Source: Asticcacaulis sp. AC460
GTDB lineage: Bacteria; Pseudomonadota; Alphaproteobacteria; Caulobacterales; Caulobacteraceae
Assembly: GCF_000495795.1 (NCBI RefSeq)
Contig: NZ_AWGD01000028.1
Span: 21,676-85,675 of the forward strand
Direction of reading: 5' to 3'
Length of the DNA: 64,000 nt
This document shows, piece by piece, positions 25,516-33,220 of the stretch. The position numbers and the translations under genes are program-made. Under the pieces are notes generated by a model. That model was not told where the DNA came from. It searched no databases and saw nothing but the letters and a program-made list of their open reading frames with translations. Position 1 is the first letter of the stretch, and each line of letters starts with the position of its first letter.

Positions 25516-26992
25516 TCCAGGTACGGCCTTCGTCGCGTTCGATCAGGCGATAGCCGCTGACCGGGCCGAAGGTGCCGGCCGGGTACTGCTGGGGCTTCAT
25601 GCTGGTCTTGGTCCAGCTGTCGATAATGCCATCGACCCACATCCAGGCCGCCTCGACCTCGTCGCGGCGGACGAACTGGGCGTTGTTGCCCTGGAGCGCA
25701 TCCAGGATCAGGCGCTCATAGGCGATGCGGCGGCGCGGCGCTTTTTCGCCATTGCCTTCGAAGGCCTTGATCAGCGACAGCGACAGGTCCAGCGATTGCA
25801 GATGGGTGCCTTCGGCGGTCAGGCCGGGGGCCTTGTTCATCACGGTCAGCGAGATGTCTTCGTCGGGCTGCAGGCGGATATGCAGGCGGTTGGCCTTGGC
25901 TTCCGAACCGAAGATGGAGTGCGGCAGCGGTTTGAACTGGATGACGATCTCGGTCGAACGCGATGGCAGGCACTTACCCGTGCGCAGGTAAAACGGCGTG
26001 CCGGCCCAGCGCCAGTTGGCGATCTCGGCCTTGATGGCGACGAAGGTTTCGGTGTTCGACGGCGAGCCCTTTTCGACCTCGTAGCCGGCGACGGGATGGC
26101 CGTCGGCGAAGCCCGGACCGTACTGGCCGCGGGCCGTGTGATCCTTGACGTTGTCGACGGTAATGGGCTTCAGCGAACGCAGCACCTTGACCTTTTCGTC
26201 GCGCAGAGCGTCGGACGACAGGGCCGAGGGCGGCTCCATGGCCAGCAGGCAGACCAGTTGCAGCAGGTGGTTCTGCAGCATGTCGCGGATGGCGCCGTAT
26301 TCGTCGTAATAGCCCAGGCGCTCACCGACCCCGACGGTTTCGGCGATGGTGATCTGGACGTGGTCGATGGTTTGCGAATTCCACAGCGGCTCGAACACCA
26401 CATTGCCGAAGCGCAGGGCGATCAGGTTCTGGACGGTTTCCTTGCCCAGATAGTGGTCGATGCGGAAGGTGCGCGATTCGTCGAAGGCGTGGGCGACTGA
26501 GTCGTTGATGACCTTGGACGAGGCCAGGTCGCGGCCGATCGGCTTTTCGATGATGACGCGGTTGGGCGCCTTGTTGAGGCCGGCGCGCTCGATATGCTCG
26601 CAGATCGGCTTGAACAGCGAGGGCGACACCGACAGGAAGAAGACGACGTCCAGGCCGTCGACATCGCCCAGCTCGGCTTTCAGCTTGGCGCCCCAGTCGT
26701 CCTTGGCCGCGTCGAGCGCGACGTGGACGATGCGCTTGCGGAAACGTGCCAGGGTGCCGGGTTCCAGCGATTCGCCGACGCGCTTGGTGACGGCATTGCC
26801 GATGCGGTCGACGCAGACCTCGGTGCCGCAGTCCTCGCGCGCGACGGAAATGATGCGCAGATTGTCGGACAGGAACCCGTCCTGGTCCAGCATGGCCAGG
26901 GACGGCCACAGCATCCGCATGGCTAGATCGCCGGTACCGCCGACCAGAACAAAGACCTGTTGCCGGCTTCCCGCCGCTGAGCTCGAGACCAT
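25508..26992 (-). CDS. zwf: Glucose-6-phosphate 1-dehydrogenase
   Basis: 494 residues, normal length. Oxidises glucose 6-phosphate to 6-phosphogluconolactone and is the entry to the ED and pentose phosphate routes. The N-terminal nucleotide-binding motif is GGTGDLAMR (GASGDLA in most homologues) and the active-site signature RIDHYLGKETVQN with catalytic His and Lys is intact at about 180. First gene of the ED operon. The promoter at 27079-27107 carries the LacI-type operator over its -10 box, giving a leader of about 80 nt. Confidence 0.97.
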   Translation of the reverse strand: MVSSSAAGSRQQVFVLVGGTGDLAMRMLWPSLAMLDQDGFLSDNLRIISVAREDCGTEVCVDRIGNAVTKRVGESLEPGTLARFRKRIVHVALDAAKDDWGAKLKAELGDVDGLDVVFFLSVSPSLFKPICEHIERAGLNKAPNRVIIEKPIGRDLASSKVINDSVAHAFDESRTFRIDHYLGKETVQNLIALRFGNVVFEPLWNSQTIDHVQITIAETVGVGERLGYYDEYGAIRDMLQNHLLQLVCLLAMEPPSALSSDALRDEKVKVLRSLKPITVDNVKDHTARGQYGPGFADGHPVAGYEVEKGSPSNTETFVAIKAEIANWRWAGTPFYLRTGKCLPSRSTEIVIQFKPLPHSIFGSEAKANRLHIRLQPDEDISLTVMNKAPGLTAEGTHLQSLDLSLSLIKAFEGNGEKAPRRRIAYERLILDALQGNNAQFVRRDEVEAAWMWVDGIIDSWTKTSMKPQQYPAGTFGPVSGYRLIERDEGRTWND

Positions 26993-27068
26993 AAGGTGTT
27001 GTTTCCTGCTACCAAGACCTGCCTGTTGACTTCAGGCTTATCGGCCGCGCCTGAGGCGCGCCGGTTCA

Positions 27069-27082
27069 TGACAACGCTGTCA
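27069..27082. promoter_or_regulatory. LacI-family operator TGACAACGCTGTCA (zwf promoter)
   Basis: Exact reverse complement of the operator at 17802-17815. It overlaps the zwf -10 box and the predicted start of transcription. Confidence 0.78.
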
Positions 27083-27107
27083 TAGCCCGTCTCCCGGGGC
27101 AGGTCAA
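27079..27107 (-). promoter_or_regulatory. Sigma70-type promoter of the ED operon
   Basis: TTGACC (27102-27107), 17-nt spacer, TATGAC (27079-27084) on the minus strand, 77 nt or more before the zwf ATG. Confidence 0.62.
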
Positions 27108-27205
27108 TCGTGAATCGGATTTAGCGCCGAGGTTCGACGCGCACGGCGCCATATAGTCCCAAAGGATGAGATGTGACAAGCGGATAGGACGGGCGGAAAG
27201 GGATA

Positions 27206-27808
27206 TTACAACGCGACGACTTTTTCTCCATCGTCGTCATACCGGAGATATTGCGTTGTTTGGGATTCCAGGTGGTAGCGGAGGTGATATGTCCGGCCAT
27301 GATCGACCGAAACCGAAAACTCAACTGTATCGCGGTCGACCCATTTCTCGCACTCGAGATAGTATCGCACCCCCTTGGGAGCGGCCAAGGCGGCCATGGT
27401 ATCGTCACGGGCGTAGAGGCGGGTCAGCAAGGCCCTGACATTGACCGTCCGCATCGCCTCGCCGCGGTAGTCCAGTATCTCGCATCCCATTTCATCGCTG
27501 CCGTTGACATAGTTGACGAAGACCCCGCCGGTCGCCGGCGACCAGCGTCCGGATATGCCGCGGTAAAAGACGGAGCGGTAGACCTCCCGCCCCGCCTTTG
27601 AAGCCGTCAACCGATAGACCGTGCCTTCGACTTCATTCAGGTCGGTCTGGACCAGGTCAAGCCGGAGCGTTTCGTCCGGTGAGGATACGGCCATGGCTCC
27701 ACCTTCCGCCGGAAGCTCGAAACGCTTGCCGCCTGTAAATTTGGCGCACCCAGCCACCAGCAGGGCTATGGCCGGTATGGCTGCAGCGGACATAATGAAG
27801 GACTTCAT
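27206..27808 (-). CDS. Uncharacterised lipoprotein
   Basis: 200 residues with a lipoprotein signal: a hydrophobic core followed by LLVAGC, Cys at about residue 21. The mature part is mostly beta-strand with alternating charged and aromatic residues (EVYRSVFYRGISGRWSP, RTYHLRYHLESQ) and no family I recognise. It stands alone between the ED operon promoter and the RTX gene region. Probably anchored in the inner leaflet of the outer membrane; no role can be assigned. Confidence 0.78.
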   Translation of the reverse strand: MKSFIMSAAAIPAIALLVAGCAKFTGGKRFELPAEGGAMAVSSPDETLRLDLVQTDLNEVEGTVYRLTASKAGREVYRSVFYRGISGRWSPATGGVFVNYVNGSDEMGCEILDYRGEAMRTVNVRALLTRLYARDDTMAALAAPKGVRYYLECEKWVDRDTVEFSVSVDHGRTYHLRYHLESQTTQYLRYDDDGEKVVAL

Positions 27809-27882
27809 ACCTCCCCCCGAAAATGATGGTCAGCAACCTGCGTCACTGATAATCGACTCCATGTTATCACAGGACCTGCACC

Positions 27883-28092
27883 GTGTTCGACATCGCTTTT
27901 ATCCAGGAAAAGAGCAATGGCCGGCTGGCGCATGAAAATGCGCTCGTTTACGAACACTGCCTCCGAATCGGCCAGCCGTTCGAACTGTTTACGCCCAAGC
28001 GCCTCCTTCGCCGGCAACTGCCGCTGACGCGCCGGTCGTTCGTCTGCGGCAGCTCCTGGAATCGTTGCCCACTGACTGAGAGTAGCAGGTAA
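27883..28092 (+). pseudogene. Possible 5' remnant of a gene
   Basis: A GTG-initiated frame of 69 codons whose first ~55 codons have the GC-rich third positions of real genes and translate to a protein-like N-terminus (FDIAFIQEKSNG, LVYEHCLRIGQPFELFTPKRL). It then becomes Arg/Ser/Cys-rich and stops. It could be a truncated N-terminus, loosely reminiscent of ATP-grasp proteins, left after a rearrangement that brought in the RTX gene. The rest of 27809-28200 shows nothing else. Low certainty. Confidence 0.3.
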
Positions 28093-28200
28093 GAGGTCAC
28101 CCGCTTTTCGCCTTTTTGGCTTGGTTACAGATCGTAAATAACGTGGTAACGATTGCGACAAAGCTGTCCTTGGAGGCAGCCTTACGTTCAGGGACCGGGC

Positions 28201-31200
28201 ATGAAAAAGATCGACGACAGCCTCAATCTCGATATAGCGTCCGGTTTCGGTTCGGCCGGGCCGGGCAACGACACCGAAACCGGCGGTCCCGGCAATGACA
28301 GCCTGGCGGGGCTGGACGGCAATGATGTCCTCGATGGCGGCGCCGGCAACGACACCATGGCCGGCGGCAACGGCAATGACACCTTCTATGTCGACGCCAC
28401 GGGCGACAATGTCGTCGAGAACAGCACCGGCGGCATCGACACCGTCTACAGCAGCGCCACCTACAATCTCTCCGGCCGCTATATCGAATTCCTCAACCTG
28501 ACCGGTGCGGCCCATATCAACGCCACCGGCAATTCGCTGGCCAACACCCTCACCGGCAACAGCGGCAACAACATCCTCAGCGGCCTGGGCGGCAATGACA
28601 ACCTGGATGGTGGCGCGGGCATCGACACGCTGATCGGCGGGGCCGGCGACGACACCTTCACCGTCGACAATGCCGGCGACACGGTCACTGAACTGGCCGG
28701 CGAAGGCACAGATACCGTGCGGTCGTCGCTCAACTATGTTTTAAGCGCCAACCTGGAGAACCTGATCCTGCTGGGGTCGTCCAATGCCAACGGCACCGGC
28801 AATGACGGTAACAACGTCCTGACTGGCAATGACGGCACCAATGTCCTGACCGGCGGCCTGGGCAACGACACCTATTACATCCAGAACACCGGCGACAATG
28901 TCGTCGAAGCGACCAATGGCGGCTTCGACACCGTCATCGCGTCGGTGACCTACAGTCTGGCCGGCCGGCAGGTCGAGAACCTGACCCTGACCGGGGCGGC
29001 CGCGCTCAACGCCACCGGCAACGGCCTGGCCAATACCCTGGTCGGCAACAGCGGCGTCAACATGCTGGATGGCGGTGCCGGTCATGACCGGCTGGATGGC
29101 GGCATCGGCGCCGACATCATGACCGGCGGCACCGGCAACGATACCTATGTCGTCGACGACGCCTATGACTACACCACCGAAGCCCCCAGCGGCGGCACCG
29201 ACCTTGTCGAATCGTCGGTCAGCCACACCCTGGGGAGCAATGTCGAGAACCTGACCCTGACCGGAACGGCCAACATCAACGGCATCGGCAACGCGTCGAG
29301 CAACGTGCTGACCGGCAACAGCGGCGTCAATGTCCTGACCGGCGGCGCGGGGAACGACACCTACTATATCCAGAATGCCAGCGACAACGTCGTCGAGGCC
29401 AGCAGTGGCGGCACAGACACCATCTTTTCGAGCGTCAGCTACGGTCTGTCGGCGCGCTATGTCGAAACGCTGAATCTGACCGGCGCGGGCAATATCAACG
29501 CCACCGGCAATTCGTTTGCCCAGGCGCTGAACGGCAATGGCGGCAACAACAGCCTGAATGGGCTGGCCGGCAATGACACGCTGAACGGCAATGCCGGCAA
29601 TGACAGCCTGACCGGCGGGGCCGGCGGCGACGTGTTCGTGTTTGATTTTATGGCGGGCACGGCTTCGGCCACCGACAGCCTTCTGGACCTCAAATTTTCC
29701 GACGGCGACACGCTGCGGATCATCGCGCCGGGCGGAACGACCGAGATCGTCAGCTATGATGGGCTGGCCCGTCTGGTGGCCAGCTCCGGCGCCTCGGTCA
29801 CTGCCGGACCGTCGCAGGGCGTTGCCCGCGTCACCTTCCTCGACATAAACGGCCAGCCCCAGACCATCGACATCACCGACGCCTCGGGATCGGCCCTCCT
29901 GCAATATCAGAAGGCGGCCCTCGACCTGGTGTTGAGCGACGCCATTCCGCCGGATTCGGACCTGACCTATGTGGCGCGCTTCGTCGACAGCAAGGGCAAT
30001 CTGTACGCCAGCGAAGGCAATAATGGCTGGGTCGCGCTGGACAGCTTCTCGTGGCAGCCCGGGAGCAGCGCCAGCTTCAGCTTCGGTTCGGACCGCGTGG
30101 CCAATACCCTGATGACTGCGACTGTCCAGGGACTTCAGATCGGCCTGGAGGTCGAAGCCTACCAGACGACCGCCGGTGGGCTGCAACTGGTCGATCAGTA
30201 TCTTTTCGACCGGAGCTACCTGCAGAGCGCCGGCACCTCGACCGACCTTCAGACCTACAGCCTGATGACCGGACGGGCAGAACACGAACACCTGTCCCGC
30301 GACGCCAAGGGCGCGCCGGAGTCCAGCGTCTATGGCTGGGATTTCACCACCAAGGCCACGGCCGACCTGACGGATCGGGCCAGCTACACCACCGACGGCG
30401 GCGTGCCCGGCGCGTCGGGCGGCGAATTGACCTATGTGGTGCGCTTTTTCGATGCCAAGGGTGCGGTCATTGCCAGCAATGGTACCAATGGCTGGGTTGA
30501 GGCGGATAACTTCGGCTTTACTATTCTGAATGTTGGCAAGGCGGAGGCCGGCAGCCTGGACCTGGCTCTGGCGCCCGGGCGGCTGTCGATCGGGCTGAGC
30601 GACGCGATCCAGCGCGACAGGACGCTGAAGGTCGAGGTCGAGGCCTATCGCACTACCGCCTCAGGCCTGGTTCTGGTCGACGAATTCCTGTTCGATCGCG
30701 CCAAGATCACCCAGCAGACGACGTCGGCCAGCAACGAAGGCGTTGGTGAGGGCGTGAGCCTGAGCTATGGCGCCATGCAGCGGGCGCATAGCACGGTCAA
30801 CAGCGACGGCAAGATCAGCGGAACGACCACGTCGGGTTGGGATTTCGCCACCCAGGCGACGACCATCCTGAACGATCCGGGCGATTTCGTCGCCGGACAG
30901 CTCGCGCAGAGTGGCCCCGGCGCGCACATGGTGGTCGGGCGGTTCGTCGATTCGAAAGGCGGAGCGATCGACACCGAAGGCAGCAACGGATGGGTCCTGC
31001 TGTCCGGATTCGGCCTATCCGCCCAGGACGACAATTTCGGAACGCCCCCACAGTCCCTGGCTATCGACCTCACCCTCAACGGATCGGACGCTTTCATCAG
31101 CGTCCTGGAGCAGTTTCAGTTGCGTGGGGAAACGGTCGGATTTCAGGTCGAATCCCTGGAATTCATTGCCGGCAGCTATCGTCAGGTCGATGAGTATATT

Positions 31201-32826
31201 TTTGACTACGCCAGCCTGTTCGGCAATGTCGTGAGCCAGTCCGCCGGCGACGACGGAACCGACGCCCGGGCGATCACCGTGCTGGCCAACGCTTACACCC
31301 ATAATCACAACCTCTACAATTCCAAGGGCGGCCTGGTCGACACCGCCACCAGCGGCTGGGACGTCACCGGTCATACCACCGTCAACCTGCCGGATTCCGC
31401 CGACTTCGACCCGGCCACCGACACAGCCGCCAGCCACACGGACGACCTGACCTATGTCGTCCGCTTCCTGGACAACAAGACCGGCATGCCCATTGCCAGC
31501 GACGCCGGCAGCAACGGCTGGATCTCCGGCCATGGCGCGTTCGCGCTGAATGGCAATGATAGCGCGTTGAACGTCAACATCGTCGGTGACGCGGCGCAAG
31601 CCGTCGTGGCCGCAGCCATGCTGACCGGTGACCGCGTCATGGTCGAGATCGAATCCTACCGCGGGCCAATCAACGGCCTGGTCATGGTGGACGAGTACCT
31701 GTTCGCCAATGCGACAGTCAGCCAGATGGTGAGCGATTCGGGCGTGACGGTCATGACGTTCATCCCGGGCCAGTACTCCCACAACCATGCCGACGCCAAA
31801 GGCGACATGTCGACCTACGGCTGGGACTTCGTCACCAACACAAGCACGACCGTCGATGATTACGGCGACTACGTCTTTGACGGCAAGGCCGAGGTCGCCG
31901 TCGATGACGCCCCGGACCTGACCTATTATGCCCGCTTTGTCGACGCCAAGGGCAATGTGCTGGGCAGCGATGGCAATGACGGCTGGGTCAGCCTGGCCCG
32001 CTTCAATCCAGCCTTCGGCGCGACCTCCGCCGACATCTCCCTGACTCTGGCCGACGACCGTCTGGGCGTGGCCTTGACAGACGCATTGCTCAATGGACTG
32101 GGCGTGAAACTGGAGGTGGACGGCCTGGACGGGGCGCAGCTGGTCGACCGATACCTGTACGAGGATGTCAGCGTGCTTAGCGGCATTACGAACCAGGACC
32201 GGACGGTGTTCACGTTGAATGCAGAACGGTTCGAAGCCGCACACGTCGACGGCAAGACCACGACCACGGTCGGCTGGGACTACAAGCTTGGCCAAAGCGT
32301 GGACCTGAGTGGCGACGGCCCCTTCGTCCCAGGTACCGTCACCGGCGGCACGGACAACGAGATCAGCTATTATCTGCGGCTGATGGACAGCAAGGGCAAT
32401 ACCATACTGACCGACGGCGATCACGCCTTCAACGCGATCACCGGACTGTCGCTTGCTTTCCAGCCGGGCGAGGATAACGCCTATGTCAGCCTGGCCCTAG
32501 GCTCGGACCAGGTTCTCCTGACGACTCTGCAAGGCCTGCTGAGCGGAAACCCCGGGTTCCGGGTCGAAATCGAAGCCTATGCCGAGACGCCGGGCGGACT
32601 GCGGATGATCGACGAATACCTGTTCGACTTCGCGCATGCAGCAAGCCAGCTCGAAGTCGCATCGCCTGTAGCTCAACTGACCTTTGCCTTCGATCGCTTC
32701 CAGCAGTCGCATTACTACTTGGACGGCAAGGGTTATCTGCCCTTCAGCTTCGGCTGGGATTTCGTCGGTCATAACGAGGTGAGTCTGGGCTCGCCGCACG
32801 CCGACCTGCTGGATCTGATCTCTTAG
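28201..32826 (+). CDS. Giant protein: N-terminal RTX calcium-binding repeats plus six tandem Hcp-like domains
   Basis: 1541 residues from the ATG at 28201 (AGGGA upstream); the TTG at 28153 adds 16 unlikely residues. Residues ~20-480 are RTX modules: GG-x-G-N-D nonapeptides alternating with ~95-residue units of the form NDTYYIQN..DNVVE....DTVxSSVxY.L...VE.L.LTG, which bind Ca2+ and fold outside the cell. Residues 587-1541 are six divergent repeats of 147-174 residues, each with an initial LTYVxRFxDxKG strand, NGWV, an E-x-E-x-Y strand, an LVDEYLFD-like motif and a closing GWDF/GWDY/GWDV. The last two, with a Y-G-x-x-x-x-x-H strand before them, match the architecture of Hcp, the tube protein of type VI secretion. 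No type VI genes are seen nearby. Export is presumably by a type I system, yet the RTX part is N-terminal. Confidence 0.85.
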   Translation: MKKIDDSLNLDIASGFGSAGPGNDTETGGPGNDSLAGLDGNDVLDGGAGNDTMAGGNGNDTFYVDATGDNVVENSTGGIDTVYSSATYNLSGRYIEFLNLTGAAHINATGNSLANTLTGNSGNNILSGLGGNDNLDGGAGIDTLIGGAGDDTFTVDNAGDTVTELAGEGTDTVRSSLNYVLSANLENLILLGSSNANGTGNDGNNVLTGNDGTNVLTGGLGNDTYYIQNTGDNVVEATNGGFDTVIASVTYSLAGRQVENLTLTGAAALNATGNGLANTLVGNSGVNMLDGGAGHDRLDGGIGADIMTGGTGNDTYVVDDAYDYTTEAPSGGTDLVESSVSHTLGSNVENLTLTGTANINGIGNASSNVLTGNSGVNVLTGGAGNDTYYIQNASDNVVEASSGGTDTIFSSVSYGLSARYVETLNLTGAGNINATGNSFAQALNGNGGNNSLNGLAGNDTLNGNAGNDSLTGGAGGDVFVFDFMAGTASATDSLLDLKFSDGDTLRIIAPGGTTEIVSYDGLARLVASSGASVTAGPSQGVARVTFLDINGQPQTIDITDASGSALLQYQKAALDLVLSDAIPPDSDLTYVARFVDSKGNLYASEGNNGWVALDSFSWQPGSSASFSFGSDRVANTLMTATVQGLQIGLEVEAYQTTAGGLQLVDQYLFDRSYLQSAGTSTDLQTYSLMTGRAEHEHLSRDAKGAPESSVYGWDFTTKATADLTDRASYTTDGGVPGASGGELTYVVRFFDAKGAVIASNGTNGWVEADNFGFTILNVGKAEAGSLDLALAPGRLSIGLSDAIQRDRTLKVEVEAYRTTASGLVLVDEFLFDRAKITQQTTSASNEGVGEGVSLSYGAMQRAHSTVNSDGKISGTTTSGWDFATQATTILNDPGDFVAGQLAQSGPGAHMVVGRFVDSKGGAIDTEGSNGWVLLSGFGLSAQDDNFGTPPQSLAIDLTLNGSDAFISVLEQFQLRGETVGFQVESLEFIAGSYRQVDEYIFDYASLFGNVVSQSAGDDGTDARAITVLANAYTHNHNLYNSKGGLVDTATSGWDVTGHTTVNLPDSADFDPATDTAASHTDDLTYVVRFLDNKTGMPIASDAGSNGWISGHGAFALNGNDSALNVNIVGDAAQAVVAAAMLTGDRVMVEIESYRGPINGLVMVDEYLFANATVSQMVSDSGVTVMTFIPGQYSHNHADAKGDMSTYGWDFVTNTSTTVDDYGDYVFDGKAEVAVDDAPDLTYYARFVDAKGNVLGSDGNDGWVSLARFNPAFGATSADISLTLADDRLGVALTDALLNGLGVKLEVDGLDGAQLVDRYLYEDVSVLSGITNQDRTVFTLNAERFEAAHVDGKTTTTVGWDYKLGQSVDLSGDGPFVPGTVTGGTDNEISYYLRLMDSKGNTILTDGDHAFNAITGLSLAFQPGEDNAYVSLALGSDQVLLTTLQGLLSGNPGFRVEIEAYAETPGGLRMIDEYLFDFAHAASQLEVASPVAQLTFAFDRFQQSHYYLDGKGYLPFSFGWDFVGHNEVSLGSPHADLLDLIS
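28249..29640 (+). repeat. RTX-encoding tandem repeats
   Basis: Repetitive GGCAACGACACC-like DNA encoding about five ~95-residue RTX modules. Each ends in LTGN.G.N.L.GG nonapeptides. The same module type recurs in the RTX gene at 47774-51778. Confidence 0.85.
29959..32823 (+). repeat. Six tandem Hcp-like domain repeats
   Basis: Repeat starts at 29959, 30424, 30922, 31444, 31915 and 32356. The LVDxYLFD-type motif and the GWD motif each occur exactly six times. Divergence between copies is high at both DNA and protein level, so the array is old rather than a recent expansion. Confidence 0.75.
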
Positions 32827-33107
32827 ATCGCGTTTCGATCCGGAAGAATCGGATCGAAACGCGATCTAAGTTTCTGTGTTGACGCGCATCTTATACCAAC
32901 GGCATTGGGGACTGCCTGCTAAGAGGACCCCTCCGTCTCGACGCGTTCGCCCCATAGGGGGGCTCACTTGCTCGCCACCTCCCCATTGTCATGGGGAGGA
33001 GAAGGAAGAAAAAGCCATTCCCATTAACGGTCAGACGCCAATGCCTTTGGTATTAATCCAAAAACGGGAGCGCCAGCGCGGTGCGTCACACTTTTCGGGA
33101 TGCGCTC
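32822..33107. repeat. Copy of the 106-bp TTAGAGCGC element, interrupted
   Basis: The left half (32822-32893) has a perfect 21-bp hairpin at 32822-32842/32850-32870 that includes the TAG stop of the RTX gene, then TTTCTGTGTTGACGCGCATCTTA as in the copies at 45647 and 53464. The right half resumes at 33053 with TTAATCCAAAAA and ends in GGGATGCGCTCC. Between them lies a 159-bp insert. The full-length hairpin here keeps four bases (AAAC) that the other copies lack. Confidence 0.75.
32894..33052. mobile_element. 159-bp miniature element inserted in another repeat (MITE-like)
   Basis: Ends are TACCAACGGCATTGG and CCAATGCCTTTGGTA, inverted and matching at 14 of 15 positions. TTA flanks both sides (32891-32893 and 33053-33055) while the intact host element elsewhere has a single TTA, so TTA is a likely target duplication. 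The interior carries the CTCCGTCTCGACGCG...CCTCCCCATTGTCATGGGGAGG block found in other intergenic repeats. No transposase is encoded. Confidence 0.65.
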
Positions 33108-33220
33108 CGGGACGCCACAGGAGTAACGCGGCCTCTCTCCTGGACACCGTTCCGCTTCCCCTTGAACCCGGACGCGAAGCAGGTTCAAATTGCGCCCGTC
33201 ATACACACAAGGGATGAACC

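Noticed and set aside
28156..28169. CGACAAAGCTGTCC resembling the LacI-type operator upstream of the RTX gene
   Set aside because: Both outer bases of the palindrome are changed and no promoter is recognisable around it; 12 of 14 matches can occur by chance.
28249..29640. Regular DNA repeats that might be taken for a CRISPR array
   Set aside because: The repeats are in frame, encode RTX nonapeptides, and have no constant spacers; no cas genes are present.
29959..32823. Interpretation as part of a local type VI secretion cluster
   Set aside because: No sheath, baseplate, VgrG or membrane-complex genes are in the window; only the tube-like domains occur, fused to RTX.
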